A program made the translations under genes and the position numbers. Below, piece by piece: positions 16,204-26,586 of a stretch of DNA of 48,305 nt (position 1 is the stretch's first letter; each line of letters starts with the position of its first letter). The stretch is taken from assembly GCA_017521245.1 (NCBI GenBank), contig JAFXDI010000039.1:1-48305 (forward strand), read 5' to 3'. The notes beneath the pieces are model-generated. The model was not told the DNA's origin. It saw only the letters and a program-made list of their open reading frames with translations, and ran no database searches. Origin of the DNA: Bacteroidales bacterium. Lineage in GTDB: Bacteria; Bacteroidota; Bacteroidia; Bacteroidales; G3-4614.

Positions 16204-17379
16204 ATGAAAACATTAATAAATAAAATAGGTAAACATATACATATTTCAAAACCGGTACTAATAGAAATTCTATTGATGACACTTCTGTTTCTATCTCCTC
16301 TTATGTTGTTATATTATAACGAAGTTGAGATAAAACATGAAATAGAGATGTTGATCCTTTGTTGGTCTATATGTATATTATTTTTATTAAACTACATATT
16401 TTTTGTTCCTCGTTGTCTTTTATATGCAAACAAAAAGATATTTAAATTTATATTAGTAAATACACTATTGGTAACTCTATTGTCAGTATTTATGTTCTTT
16501 GTAGAAGAAAAGGCAAGAGAACACCATCATATACACAAGCAAATTGAAGGAGGTGAGGTTTGGTCTGGATTCCCTCCACCACAACCTTCTTCAGATTTTA
16601 TAGATAAACACAAAGGATTACCACCATTTGACCATAAAAAACCTCCTGTTAATATTATGTTCTTAATCTCTAAGGTGTTGCCTATGATATTTGCAGTTGG
16701 TGCTACAATAGGAATTCGAACAATTACAGAGATTAGAGTGCAGAGGAAAAAGATAAATGAGTTGAAGCAGAGTTACGCAGAGGCAGAACTTAAAAATTTG
16801 CGTAAACAATTCTCACCCCATTTCCTGTTTAACACCCTTAATAGTATATATGCTTTAATAGATATATCGCCAGAAATGTCAAAAGATGCAATTATACGCT
16901 TAAGCAATATGATGCGAAAGGTTATGGTAGAATATAAAACCTTTCATTGTGTACCATTAAGTGAGTCTATGGCATTGCTTAAAGATTATATAGAGTTAAT
17001 GAAATTGAGAACAAATGAGAACTTAGACTTGAAAATATCTCTGCCTTCAAAGACCGAGAGTTTTTGTATTCCGCCACTATTATTTATTGTATTGGTAGAA
17101 AATGCTTTTAAACATGGAGTTATTTCATCACGTAAGTCTTTTGTTTACATTAATATTGTAATAGAAGATGGGAAAACAATTATATGCGAAGTGGAAAATA
17201 GTTATTTTGATAACAAAATACATCCATGCAAAAAATCTGGCGACGGTATAGAGGATTTACAAAAACGATTAGATATTATATATCCGTCAGAATATACACT
17301 TACAATGAATCATGATGATAAAAAATACATTGCAAAATTAGTAATCCCCATTAAAAGAGAGGAGAAATTTTTATGTTAG
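16204..17379 (+). CDS. LytS-type sensor histidine kinase with His-rich outer loop
   Basis: 391 residues. Four membrane segments (about 17-40, 46-66, 77-98 and 148-170) precede a HisKA-like phosphoacceptor box, RKQFSPHFLFNTLNSI with His206, then an ATPase region with the N-box LVENAFKHGV and a G-rich GDGIEDLQKR, the standard layout of the LytS/YehU family. The loop between segments 3 and 4 (about 100-147) is rich in His, Pro and Asp (EHHHIHKQ, then PPPQPS and DHKKPP), which suggests metal binding outside the membrane. It overlaps the response-regulator gene by 7 bases and is divergent from the metal-efflux operon, so metal sensing is the natural inference. Confidence 0.88.
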   Translation: MKTLINKIGKHIHISKPVLIEILLMTLLFLSPLMLLYYNEVEIKHEIEMLILCWSICILFLLNYIFFVPRCLLYANKKIFKFILVNTLLVTLLSVFMFFVEEKAREHHHIHKQIEGGEVWSGFPPPQPSSDFIDKHKGLPPFDHKKPPVNIMFLISKVLPMIFAVGATIGIRTITEIRVQRKKINELKQSYAEAELKNLRKQFSPHFLFNTLNSIYALIDISPEMSKDAIIRLSNMMRKVMVEYKTFHCVPLSESMALLKDYIELMKLRTNENLDLKISLPSKTESFCIPPLLFIVLVENAFKHGVISSRKSFVYINIVIEDGKTIICEVENSYFDNKIHPCKKSGDGIEDLQKRLDIIYPSEYTLTMNHDDKKYIAKLVIPIKREEKFLC

Positions 17380-18071
17380 TAAAATGTTATGTAATTGATG
17401 ATGAACCTTTGGCTGTTCAATTAATAGAAGGATATGTGAAACAAACTCCTTTTTTGGAATTGGTAGGTTCTTCAACAAGTGCAATAAAGGCATTAGAAGA
17501 GATTAAGACCATGCAAGTTGATTTATTGTTTTTGGATATAGAGATGTCTGAAATGAATGGAATGGATTTGTGTGAACAATTACCAAAAGATATACGAGTT
17601 ATATTTACCACTGCTTACTCGCAATATGCGGTTGAAAGTTACAGAAAAAATGCACTCGATTATCTGTTGAAACCAATATCGTATATAAACTTTTTAACTG
17701 CTGCAAGTAAAATATTAACTCAAAACCATTTACCTCAGGAGAAGAGGTTAGAATCAATTTTTGTAAAGAGTGATTCAAAACTAAAAAAAATAATTATAAG
17801 TGATGTTCTATATATTGAGGGATTAAAAGATTATGTAAAATTTCATATAAAGAACTCCCAGCCCGTAGTTTCTTTAATGTCAATGAAGTCGGTAGAACAG
17901 ATGCTTTCGGATAAAGGCTTTATGCGAGTTCACCGATCATATATAGTAAATCTCAATAATGTTGAAGTGGTTGAGCGTGGACGAATTGTTTTTGGTAAAG
18001 AGTATATAGTTATATCAGAAGCAAATCGTGATGAATTTATGCGTCGCTTATCAGCAATAAATATAATGTAA
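17373..18071 (+). CDS. LytTR-family response regulator
   Basis: 232 residues. A receiver domain (1-120) has the acidic pair Asp9/Asp10, phosphoacceptor Asp55 (LLFLDIEMS) and the conserved Lys in DYLLKPI. A LytTR DNA-binding domain (about 130-232) includes VLYIEGLKDYVKFH and the typical FMRVHRSYIVNLN. It receives phosphate from the overlapping LytS-type kinase and likely regulates the divergent efflux operon 1.4 kb away and possibly itself. LytTR proteins usually bind paired short direct repeats; whether the 18-bp repeats upstream of the efflux operon are its sites is an inference. Confidence 0.92.
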   Translation: MLVKCYVIDDEPLAVQLIEGYVKQTPFLELVGSSTSAIKALEEIKTMQVDLLFLDIEMSEMNGMDLCEQLPKDIRVIFTTAYSQYAVESYRKNALDYLLKPISYINFLTAASKILTQNHLPQEKRLESIFVKSDSKLKKIIISDVLYIEGLKDYVKFHIKNSQPVVSLMSMKSVEQMLSDKGFMRVHRSYIVNLNNVEVVERGRIVFGKEYIVISEANRDEFMRRLSAINIM

Positions 18072-18107
18072 TAGGTACGAGTAATATATTATAATACAGA
18101 TAAAAAG

Positions 18108-18143
18108 CAGAGGTGTTGTTCACGTGAACAGCACCTCTGTTTT
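18108..18143 (+). terminator. Rho-independent terminator after the two-component genes
   Basis: CAGAGGTGTTGTTCAC (18108-18123) pairs with GTGAACAGCACCTCTG (18124-18139) with one wobble, then TTTT. The palindrome leaves almost no loop and also works for the convergent ccsBA transcript. Confidence 0.8.
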
Positions 18144-18164
18144 ATTTATTATATAGTAGTATAA

Positions 18165-20513
18165 TTACTTTCTGTTTTTTTTAATCCTCTTTTGTCTCCA
18201 CATTGCAACAATCCATATTAACGCAGTTATAGTATAGATAATTATAACATACTCTATGGCAGGAGGATTACTATTGTTGCCGTACGAATGTAACCCTGAT
18301 AGATAATAATTTACACCAAAATAGGTCATTAAAACCGAGAGCGTTGCAAGAACCGAGAGTCCTGAGAAAATTATATCGTTCCTCAATTTAGGAACGAATC
18401 TTGAGTGTGTAACAATTGCATAAACAAAAATAGTAATTAAAGCCCAACTCTCTTTGGCATCCCAGCCCCAATATCTGCCCCACGACAGGTTTGCCCAAAT
18501 AGCCCCCAAGAATGTACCCACTGTAACTAAAATCAAGCCAATGTACATCAAAAACTCATTAATATAGGCGAGATCCTTAACAACCTTATCGGAATCTCTT
18601 TTAAACGAAATAATAAGGGAGTATAAACCAATAACCGCACAAATAGCAAAAAATCCATAACTTGCCGTAATAACTGTAACGTGCAGAATTAACCAAGGCG
18701 AGTTAAGCACTGGCATAAGAGGGGTTATAACAGGGTCTAACCAATTAAGTGATGATATTAAAAGAGTAACTGCTGCCATAACAGAAGAGAGTGCCAATAC
18801 AATAGAACTCTTTTTCATAAAGAGTAATCCGCCTAATGCAACACACCAAGCAATATATAACATAGTTTCGTATGTGTTGCTCCATGGTGGTTGACTTGAC
18901 ACATACCATCTTAGAATAATACCGGATGAGTGTAATAAGAATATTGCAAATATAGCACCCGCAATAGCCCCCATCTTTATCTGTTGCATAAAGGTTGTAG
19001 CCGAAGAGTATCTAATCGCAAAGAAAAGTAACAAAACACCCAATATAATGTAACCAAATGCAACAATCTTAAATATGGGGACTTTGCTATATATAATAGA
19101 TAATTTTCGTTTTGTAGGGGAGGGTAGTTCTCCCTTATATTTTACCTCTTGAAAAGTTGTTATATGGTCAATAATCTCGTTGCTCTCTTTAACTCTTCCT
19201 GCAATGTAACTACCAATGGCAGTTGCAACAAACAATGAGTCGCTACCTTTGAAACTGTTCTCATTTGGCGAAATCCATTTGCCATCATCGGTTGGGAATA
19301 TCTTTAACAGGGAGCAATTTAAAATAGCAGAAAATATACGAGCTTTCTCATCAAGTTTCGATAACTCTTTACTATTTAGTATATTGCCATCTAAAGAGTT
19401 TAGTTTGTATCTTCCCTCGTTGTCGAACAAAGAGTTGAACGCAATATATTTACTTTCATTGTTGCTGAAAAGTTTAACAATATTCTTATCTGAGCAATAT
19501 ATAATTGGGGTATTGCTCCAAAACTCAGGATTAGAGATAAAGCTCATATACAACCTTGCTCCCCATGTATCATTATTATCGCCATTAGAGTGGGTAATCT
19601 TTCTAAGGATAGTTCTGGCATGACACTCCAAAGGTTCCAATATGCCATTGTTGCTTAAAACAATAACATTCTCCCACTTCTTGGCGTCTTCGTGCGAAAT
19701 AAGATTTTGCTCATCAATAACCAACTCATTAGCATTTGCCTGTATGCTTGATAGTAAGAGAATTGCGATAATTGATGCTTTACCACTTTTTGATGAAATA
19801 GAGACAAGGATATCTTTAATTCTGCTGCTCTTACCAAACAGAGATAGTAAAAAACCTATCAGCAATAATCCATATCCGATGTATGTAATAAGAGTGCCTT
19901 CAAAGTCTCTATTAATAAGTAGAGTAGAGCCTCTCATATCCTTGTCGTACGACAATTGGTAAATTCTATAACCCTTCTCTCTGAGAATTTTATTAACAGA
20001 TATTATTGCGTCGTAATTACTCTCTTTGTCGCTTATTGTAATAAAACTCTTATATGCCAACGGAAATTCATTGCCTTCGTAATATTCAACCTCAAATCTA
20101 TTTAATTTTATAGAAAAAGGCAGATTGATTTTATCTCCATCTTTAGAAGTAAAATAAGAGGCAACATCACCTTCTCTTAAATGTATAGTGCCCTCTTTGC
20201 CTGTATAGTGAGTAGTTACAGCACCCACAATAATTATAATAAATGCAAAGTGTAATATAATAGCACCATATCTGCCTCTTTGAGCAAGTTTAGACTTTAT
20301 GGTGAAAGCAATAAAACTTACTGCTGCAATAGTAAATAAGAGATAAAGAGCAATGTTATAATAGAAAAAATTAAGAGCAATCTCTGTACCATAAAACTTT
20401 TCAATAAAAGTAGCAGTAGCTATAAAAATTACAGATAGAAGAAGAGATGTTAAAGCAAATCTTATATCTGATATAAGAGATAAGAATGTAGATTTAAGAC
20501 TATTTATGTTCAT
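18165..20513 (-). CDS. ccsBA: Cytochrome c synthase, fused CcsB (ResB)-CcsA
   Basis: System II cytochrome c biogenesis protein that moves heme across the inner membrane and attaches it to CxxCH apocytochromes. 782 residues. The N-terminal ResB-like part (about 1-230) has membrane segments near 15, 50, 85 and 210 and a His-containing HFAFIIIIVG. A periplasmic middle follows (about 260-470). The C-terminal CcsA part carries the WWD heme-handling motif WGRYWGWDAKESWALI (about 695) with flanking His residues (HSSG, HVTV, THSRF). Fused CcsBA is known in Bacteroides, where I recall it beside the nrf nitrite reductase genes; no cytochrome gene is present here. It is last in an operon with two envelope proteins. 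Confidence 0.92.
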   Translation of the reverse strand: MNINSLKSTFLSLISDIRFALTSLLLSVIFIATATFIEKFYGTEIALNFFYYNIALYLLFTIAAVSFIAFTIKSKLAQRGRYGAIILHFAFIIIIVGAVTTHYTGKEGTIHLREGDVASYFTSKDGDKINLPFSIKLNRFEVEYYEGNEFPLAYKSFITISDKESNYDAIISVNKILREKGYRIYQLSYDKDMRGSTLLINRDFEGTLITYIGYGLLLIGFLLSLFGKSSRIKDILVSISSKSGKASIIAILLLSSIQANANELVIDEQNLISHEDAKKWENVIVLSNNGILEPLECHARTILRKITHSNGDNNDTWGARLYMSFISNPEFWSNTPIIYCSDKNIVKLFSNNESKYIAFNSLFDNEGRYKLNSLDGNILNSKELSKLDEKARIFSAILNCSLLKIFPTDDGKWISPNENSFKGSDSLFVATAIGSYIAGRVKESNEIIDHITTFQEVKYKGELPSPTKRKLSIIYSKVPIFKIVAFGYIILGVLLLFFAIRYSSATTFMQQIKMGAIAGAIFAIFLLHSSGIILRWYVSSQPPWSNTYETMLYIAWCVALGGLLFMKKSSIVLALSSVMAAVTLLISSLNWLDPVITPLMPVLNSPWLILHVTVITASYGFFAICAVIGLYSLIISFKRDSDKVVKDLAYINEFLMYIGLILVTVGTFLGAIWANLSWGRYWGWDAKESWALITIFVYAIVTHSRFVPKLRNDIIFSGLSVLATLSVLMTYFGVNYYLSGLHSYGNNSNPPAIEYVIIIYTITALIWIVAMWRQKRIKKNRK

Positions 20514-20525
20514 TGATGCCTCTAT

Positions 20526-21092
20526 TTAGATTTTTTCTCTCTCAATCTTTTCATTTATAGGAGAAGAGGGTTTTGTTTTTTGTGTTTTTTGTTCAGAAGT
20601 GGGGTATAGTTTAACGGCAAACAGTTTTCTCTTTATTGAAGAACTTCCCGTATAAACAAGTTTGCTCCCTCTTAAAGAGAGATGAAAAATGTCAAAGGTA
20701 GGAATAATACCCCTATCCTTTACTTCGCAACTAAAAATGTTTTTATCAGCGGTTTTGTTTAGCAAAGCAATAACTTTGCCACAGGGAATTTTTGCAAACC
20801 AATTAGCAAGAGTTACTCTATCCTTGAGCATAACCATTTGGTAATCTGCAATTGTGTCGCAAGAGTTACTCTCTATAATCATAAAAAGAACCCCATTGTG
20901 GGATTCCCATATTCCCACAATGGAGTTAATATCTTTATCTGTAAACTGAGAGTATGCACTCTCAATATTAAGCGAATCAATGCTATCCCAACCCTTATGG
21001 TCCTTTGCGATAGCAAAGAGAGGAGTAAATAACATTATAGATAAAACTAAAATAGTTTTACACTTTAACGATAAACTCCGTTTGTCGCTCAT
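20526..21092 (-). CDS. Periplasmic protein of unknown function beside ccsBA
   Basis: 188 residues. A basic N-terminus followed by a hydrophobic segment (about 12-28, ending LFAIAKD) looks like a signal peptide with possible cleavage after AIA. The mature part resembles a small beta-barrel or lipocalin-like domain (VGIWESHNGVLFMI, then repeated strands) and has three Cys residues (in NSCDT, IPCGK, FSCEV), then a polar Lys/Ser/Pro tail. I do not recognise the family; the GxW opening is reminiscent of DUF2147-like domains, but the match is weak. It lies 12 bp ahead of ccsBA and 5 bp after the DUF3078 gene, so the three are surely one operon. An accessory role in cytochrome maturation is speculative. 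Confidence 0.75.
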   Translation of the reverse strand: MSDKRSLSLKCKTILVLSIMLFTPLFAIAKDHKGWDSIDSLNIESAYSQFTDKDINSIVGIWESHNGVLFMIIESNSCDTIADYQMVMLKDRVTLANWFAKIPCGKVIALLNKTADKNIFSCEVKDRGIIPTFDIFHLSLRGSKLVYTGSSSIKRKLFAVKLYPTSEQKTQKTKPSSPINEKIEREKI

Positions 21093-21097
21093 AACAA

Positions 21098-22639
21098 TTA
21101 TTTGAATTTATAGTTAAATCCAAAACTCAACATCTCTTTAAATTGCAAGTGGTTGTTGTGCTCGTTTCTTGGAACACTATCATCATATCTTGCGTGTAGG
21201 TAAATTTTTGTTGAGAAGAATCTGTTGAATACAAAGTTCAAACCAGTTTCAATATCTGCCAAAACTGATTTGTAATCAGTAAAGTAGAATACTCTTGATG
21301 TCCAAGTTAGGTTAGGATAGAACTCCCATTTAAATGTTCCTTCAAGAGAAGAACCGACTTGATTATCAAATCTACCCTCTTTAATACCTGCCTTTCTGTA
21401 TGCTAACTCTTCGTCTAAAGAGAATTTTAAGTTATATGAAAGAGGTGCAAGCATTACAGAAGTCTCAAATTTTCTCTCGGCAATTTTTTTGTTGTAGCTC
21501 ATACCGACTCCAATGTTGAACTCACCGGGAGAGAAGAATGATGAATTTTTAACTTCGCTATTTGATGCATAACTATCAAATAATTGAGTCTTAAATAACA
21601 GAGACACAGTATAGTACCAATCTTTAATCGCCTTAATACCCAATTTAGAGTTAATTTGGAAAAGGTCATCGTTGATGCTTATTTTGTGATACTGATCTGA
21701 AGGAGTAGTGCTTATACCAACTTTCCATTGAGCAGATGTAGTAAACAAAATATTATTGTGATCGTACTCAACATTATATAATTGGTCGCTTATTAAGTTA
21801 AAGTTGCTCTCTCCACCTTGATACCAGTTTTTAGAAATATAAGCCTGAGAAACTTGAATTGAACTTGTAAAACTATGTTTCCAAAGTTTTGGAGTAGGAG
21901 GAGCGTCTGTTGTAACTGAAGTAGAAGGAACATCTAATTTTTCGATAGATACAAACTCTTTTTGATTTTTCTTTTTCATCTTCTCGTTTTTAGGAGCCTT
22001 TGGCATAGTCTCGTTAGTGTACTCAACATCTGCCGGATTTTTGCTGACAACACTATTTTTTGCCTCCTCTAAAACTTTTTCGCTATTGCTTTTTTCTAAC
22101 TCATTAGCAAACGACTCATCTAAAGTCAATGATTGTTCATCTGATGAAACATTGTATGCAGGAACATCTACATTAGTCTTAATATCCTTTTCGTTGAAAA
22201 CCAATGATAAGAAATTAGGATTAACTGGGCTGACTGGGTTCTCTGAACTATCTTTAACATCCATAATATACTCTGTGATAGAAGTATAAATTATTGATTT
22301 AATAGAATCGTTAACAGTAGAATCACCTTTAAAAATTGCAAGTTTCTCTAAATAAGAGATAACTTCCGATTTCAAATTCTCTTTAGCAATAGTGGCACTA
22401 TCAACAACCACCTCTTCTTGAACTGGTAAACCAATAGAGTCGGCAATAAGCATAATTCCCTCCTCAATTGTAGTGTTTAATGAATCAAGAGCTTCAGCTT
22501 TAATCTCCGAAACGATAGAGTCGTTAATTAGCATTGGAGTTGCTGCCAATACGCTATCGGCAGGGGTAGATTGTTGGCTCGCTTTTGCTGTAAAAAACAA
22601 GCAAGTTAAGCAAATTAAAGTAAAAGTAAAATTTTTCAT
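21098..22639 (-). CDS. DUF3078-like outer-membrane protein with long acidic N-terminal extension
   Basis: 513 residues. Signal peptide 1-20 (cleavage after KAS). Residues about 21-245 are low-complexity and acidic (Asp, Ser, Glu, Val) with a few predicted helices and a basic patch KNEKMKKKNQK. The C-terminal part (about 255-513) has DUF3078 features, for example SKNWYQGGESNFNL, and alternating amphipathic strands ending in the aromatic FGFNYKFK, as in an outer-membrane barrel. DUF3078 proteins have no established function. The first gene of the DUF3078-unknown-ccsBA operon, divergent from pyrG. The long N-terminal extension is unusual in my experience and could be periplasmic or a linker. Confidence 0.8.
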   Translation of the reverse strand: MKNFTFTLICLTCLFFTAKASQQSTPADSVLAATPMLINDSIVSEIKAEALDSLNTTIEEGIMLIADSIGLPVQEEVVVDSATIAKENLKSEVISYLEKLAIFKGDSTVNDSIKSIIYTSITEYIMDVKDSSENPVSPVNPNFLSLVFNEKDIKTNVDVPAYNVSSDEQSLTLDESFANELEKSNSEKVLEEAKNSVVSKNPADVEYTNETMPKAPKNEKMKKKNQKEFVSIEKLDVPSTSVTTDAPPTPKLWKHSFTSSIQVSQAYISKNWYQGGESNFNLISDQLYNVEYDHNNILFTTSAQWKVGISTTPSDQYHKISINDDLFQINSKLGIKAIKDWYYTVSLLFKTQLFDSYASNSEVKNSSFFSPGEFNIGVGMSYNKKIAERKFETSVMLAPLSYNLKFSLDEELAYRKAGIKEGRFDNQVGSSLEGTFKWEFYPNLTWTSRVFYFTDYKSVLADIETGLNFVFNRFFSTKIYLHARYDDSVPRNEHNNHLQFKEMLSFGFNYKFK

Positions 22640-22802
22640 ATTAATAAAATGTATAATTAAAATTCAACTTGAGTTATATGCGACAACTATTAAAGAGAAT
22701 AACACGAGGGTTTAAACAATTCTATGAAACTCTTTAACTATCTCATAAACATATTAATACAATCATAAGTAATATGCGGTGGATAGTTCGCATAAATTAT
22801 TA

Positions 22803-22835
22803 CAAAATTAGTTTATTATTATTAAATAATTGCAA
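22803..22835 (-). promoter_or_regulatory. Possible promoter of the DUF3078-ccsBA operon
   Basis: Minus-strand TTG (22835-22833), 22 bp and TAATTTTG (22810-22803). It implies a leader of roughly 155 bases, long for this genome, so a closer promoter may exist. Confidence 0.4.
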
Positions 22836-22914
22836 TATTTTGCCAAAAAAAAATTAAAGAAGAAAAACAATATCTTTAGGTAAAATAATATATCATTAAT
22901 GTAATTTTTTTTCT

Positions 22915-22922
22915 TAACTTTG
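22915..22922 (+). promoter_or_regulatory. -7 element of the pyrG-yidC unit
   Basis: TAACTTTG matches TAnnTTTG about 40 bases ahead of the pyrG start. No TTG sits at the normal -33 distance. Confidence 0.45.
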
Positions 22923-22949
22923 CAACTTAAAATTATCAGATAATTGTAA

Positions 22950-24572
<1,623 letters not shown>

Positions 24573-24591
24573 AAAGCGAAAAAAAAGAAAT

Positions 24592-26472
24592 ATGGATAAA
24601 AACACGATTATAGGATTTCTTCTTATGGCGGCATTGCTTTTTGGGTATTCGTGGTTAAATCAACCTACCCAAGAAGAACTTGCTCAAGCACGATATAACG
24701 ATTCAATAGCAAAAGTTCAAGCAATTGAGTTGCAAAAAATGCTTGATACAAAACAAGAGCCTATAGCAGAGGTCTTAGATTCTGTTGAGTTAGATGCAAA
24801 GATAAAATCTCAATATGGAGCATTCTCACAAGCCTCGCAAGGAGAATCAAAAAAAATATCGTTATCAAACAACTTACTTGATTTAGAGTTTAATACCAAA
24901 GGAGGAGCATTAAGTAAAGCAACTCTAAAAGAGTATTCAAGATACGACTCCTTGCCGGTAGTATTATTTGATGAGAGTGACAATGAATTTGGATTTATAT
25001 TCAAATCATCAGGAAGAGTAGTATATACAAAAGATTTGTATTTTACTCCGCAAGTAACAAGTGATACAACATTGGTTATGACTTTAACATCAGATGAGGG
25101 CTCAAAGTTTAATATAAAATATACTTTGCCGTCTGATAGTTACATGGTAGATGTTCAAATAACACAAGAGGGAATGGAGAAAGTATTGCCTCATAATATG
25201 ACAAATTTGGACTTCACATGGGAACAAAAGTTGCGTAGCCAAGAGAAAGGAAGAACTTTTGAAGAGAGAAATAGTACGCTAATGTACAAACGCATTGGAG
25301 AGGAGGTTGATGAGTTATCTGAAACAGGAGAAGACTCAGAGAATATGCAATTGGGAATCAAATGGATAGGATTTAAAAATCAATTCTTCTCATCTGTGTT
25401 GATTGCCGATAAAAGATTTAATGGCGCTCAGTTATATTCTAAAGCGATTGAGGGCGACAGTGCATATCTAAAAGCGTATAAAGCAGAAACATCGTTTGAG
25501 TACAATCCAATAAATCCCGAAGGGCCATCATATAGAATATTCCTTGGACCAAACCTTTATCCTCTACTCAAATCGTACGATTCAGGTGTAGAAGATAGTG
25601 AGGAGTTAAACTTGGATAATCTTGTACCATTGGGATGGACACTATTCCGTTGGATAAATACAATACTTATAATTCCTGTTTTTACCTTCTTGGGGCAATA
25701 CATTGATAATTATGGAATAATAATACTATTACTAACCATAATAATAAAGATAATAATATTGCCATTGACCTATAAATCATATATGTCAACTGCAAAAATT
25801 AGAGTCTTGCGTCCACAGATTGAGGAGATAAACGCAAAATATCCAGGAAACGACAAAGCATTAGAGCGTCAAAGAGCAACTATGGATTTGTATAGTAAAG
25901 CGGGAGCAAGTCCTATGAGTGGATGTTTGCCAATGCTATTACAGATGCCAATATTGATTGCTATGTTTGCCTTCTTCCCATCATCAATCGAGTTGAGAGG
26001 AGAGCCATTCCTATGGGCAGATGACCTTTCGGCATACGATGCAATATTAACATGGGATGCAAACATACCGGTTATCTCTTGGATATTTGGAAACCACTTA
26101 AGTCTATTCTGTTTATTGATGACAATAACCAATATTGTATATACAAAAATAAATATGGATAGTCAGGCCTCTGGTGCACAGATGCCAGGAATGAAGTGGA
26201 TGATGTATCTAATGCCATTAATGTTCTTGGTAATCTTCAATAACTACGCATCAGGATTAAGTTACTATTACTTTGTTTCTCTATTGATAACAATACTTCA
26301 AACATACGCATTCCGTAAGTTTATAAACGAAGAAAAAGTGTTAGCAAAACTAAAAGAGAATCAAAAGAAACCACGTAAGAAAAGCGGTTTTATGGCTCGA
26401 TTAGAGGAGGCGCAAAAACGTCAGGAAGCAATGATGCGAGAACGTGCAAAACAAAATGCAAAACGCAGATAA
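24592..26472 (+). CDS. yidC: Membrane protein insertase YidC
   Basis: Inserts and folds inner-membrane proteins, alone or with SecYEG. 626 residues, typical for Gram-negative YidC. An N-terminal membrane segment (4-22) is followed by a large periplasmic beta-sandwich domain (about 65-340), then the Oxa1 core with membrane segments near 360, 385, 445, 500 and 560. The core includes KASPMSGCLPMLLQMPILI-like sequence and FNNYASGLSYYYFVS, and the tail is Lys/Arg-rich (ribosome contact). It follows pyrG and is closed by a strong hairpin terminator. Confidence 0.97.
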   Translation: MDKNTIIGFLLMAALLFGYSWLNQPTQEELAQARYNDSIAKVQAIELQKMLDTKQEPIAEVLDSVELDAKIKSQYGAFSQASQGESKKISLSNNLLDLEFNTKGGALSKATLKEYSRYDSLPVVLFDESDNEFGFIFKSSGRVVYTKDLYFTPQVTSDTTLVMTLTSDEGSKFNIKYTLPSDSYMVDVQITQEGMEKVLPHNMTNLDFTWEQKLRSQEKGRTFEERNSTLMYKRIGEEVDELSETGEDSENMQLGIKWIGFKNQFFSSVLIADKRFNGAQLYSKAIEGDSAYLKAYKAETSFEYNPINPEGPSYRIFLGPNLYPLLKSYDSGVEDSEELNLDNLVPLGWTLFRWINTILIIPVFTFLGQYIDNYGIIILLLTIIIKIIILPLTYKSYMSTAKIRVLRPQIEEINAKYPGNDKALERQRATMDLYSKAGASPMSGCLPMLLQMPILIAMFAFFPSSIELRGEPFLWADDLSAYDAILTWDANIPVISWIFGNHLSLFCLLMTITNIVYTKINMDSQASGAQMPGMKWMMYLMPLMFLVIFNNYASGLSYYYFVSLLITILQTYAFRKFINEEKVLAKLKENQKKPRKKSGFMARLEEAQKRQEAMMRERAKQNAKRR

Positions 26473-26500
26473 TGAAAATTAAAGATATTAATAAATAATG

Positions 26501-26535
26501 TATAGAGGAGTGTTTTTAACGCTCCTCTATATTTT
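26501..26535 (+). terminator. Terminator of pyrG-yidC
   Basis: TATAGAGGAG (26501-26510) pairs with CTCCTCTATA (26522-26531), extended by TG/CG inside, followed by TTTTT. Confidence 0.85.
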
Positions 26536-26586
26536 TATAAATAATTTTTTATATCTTTATGCAGCAATATATAAACAATGTATATT

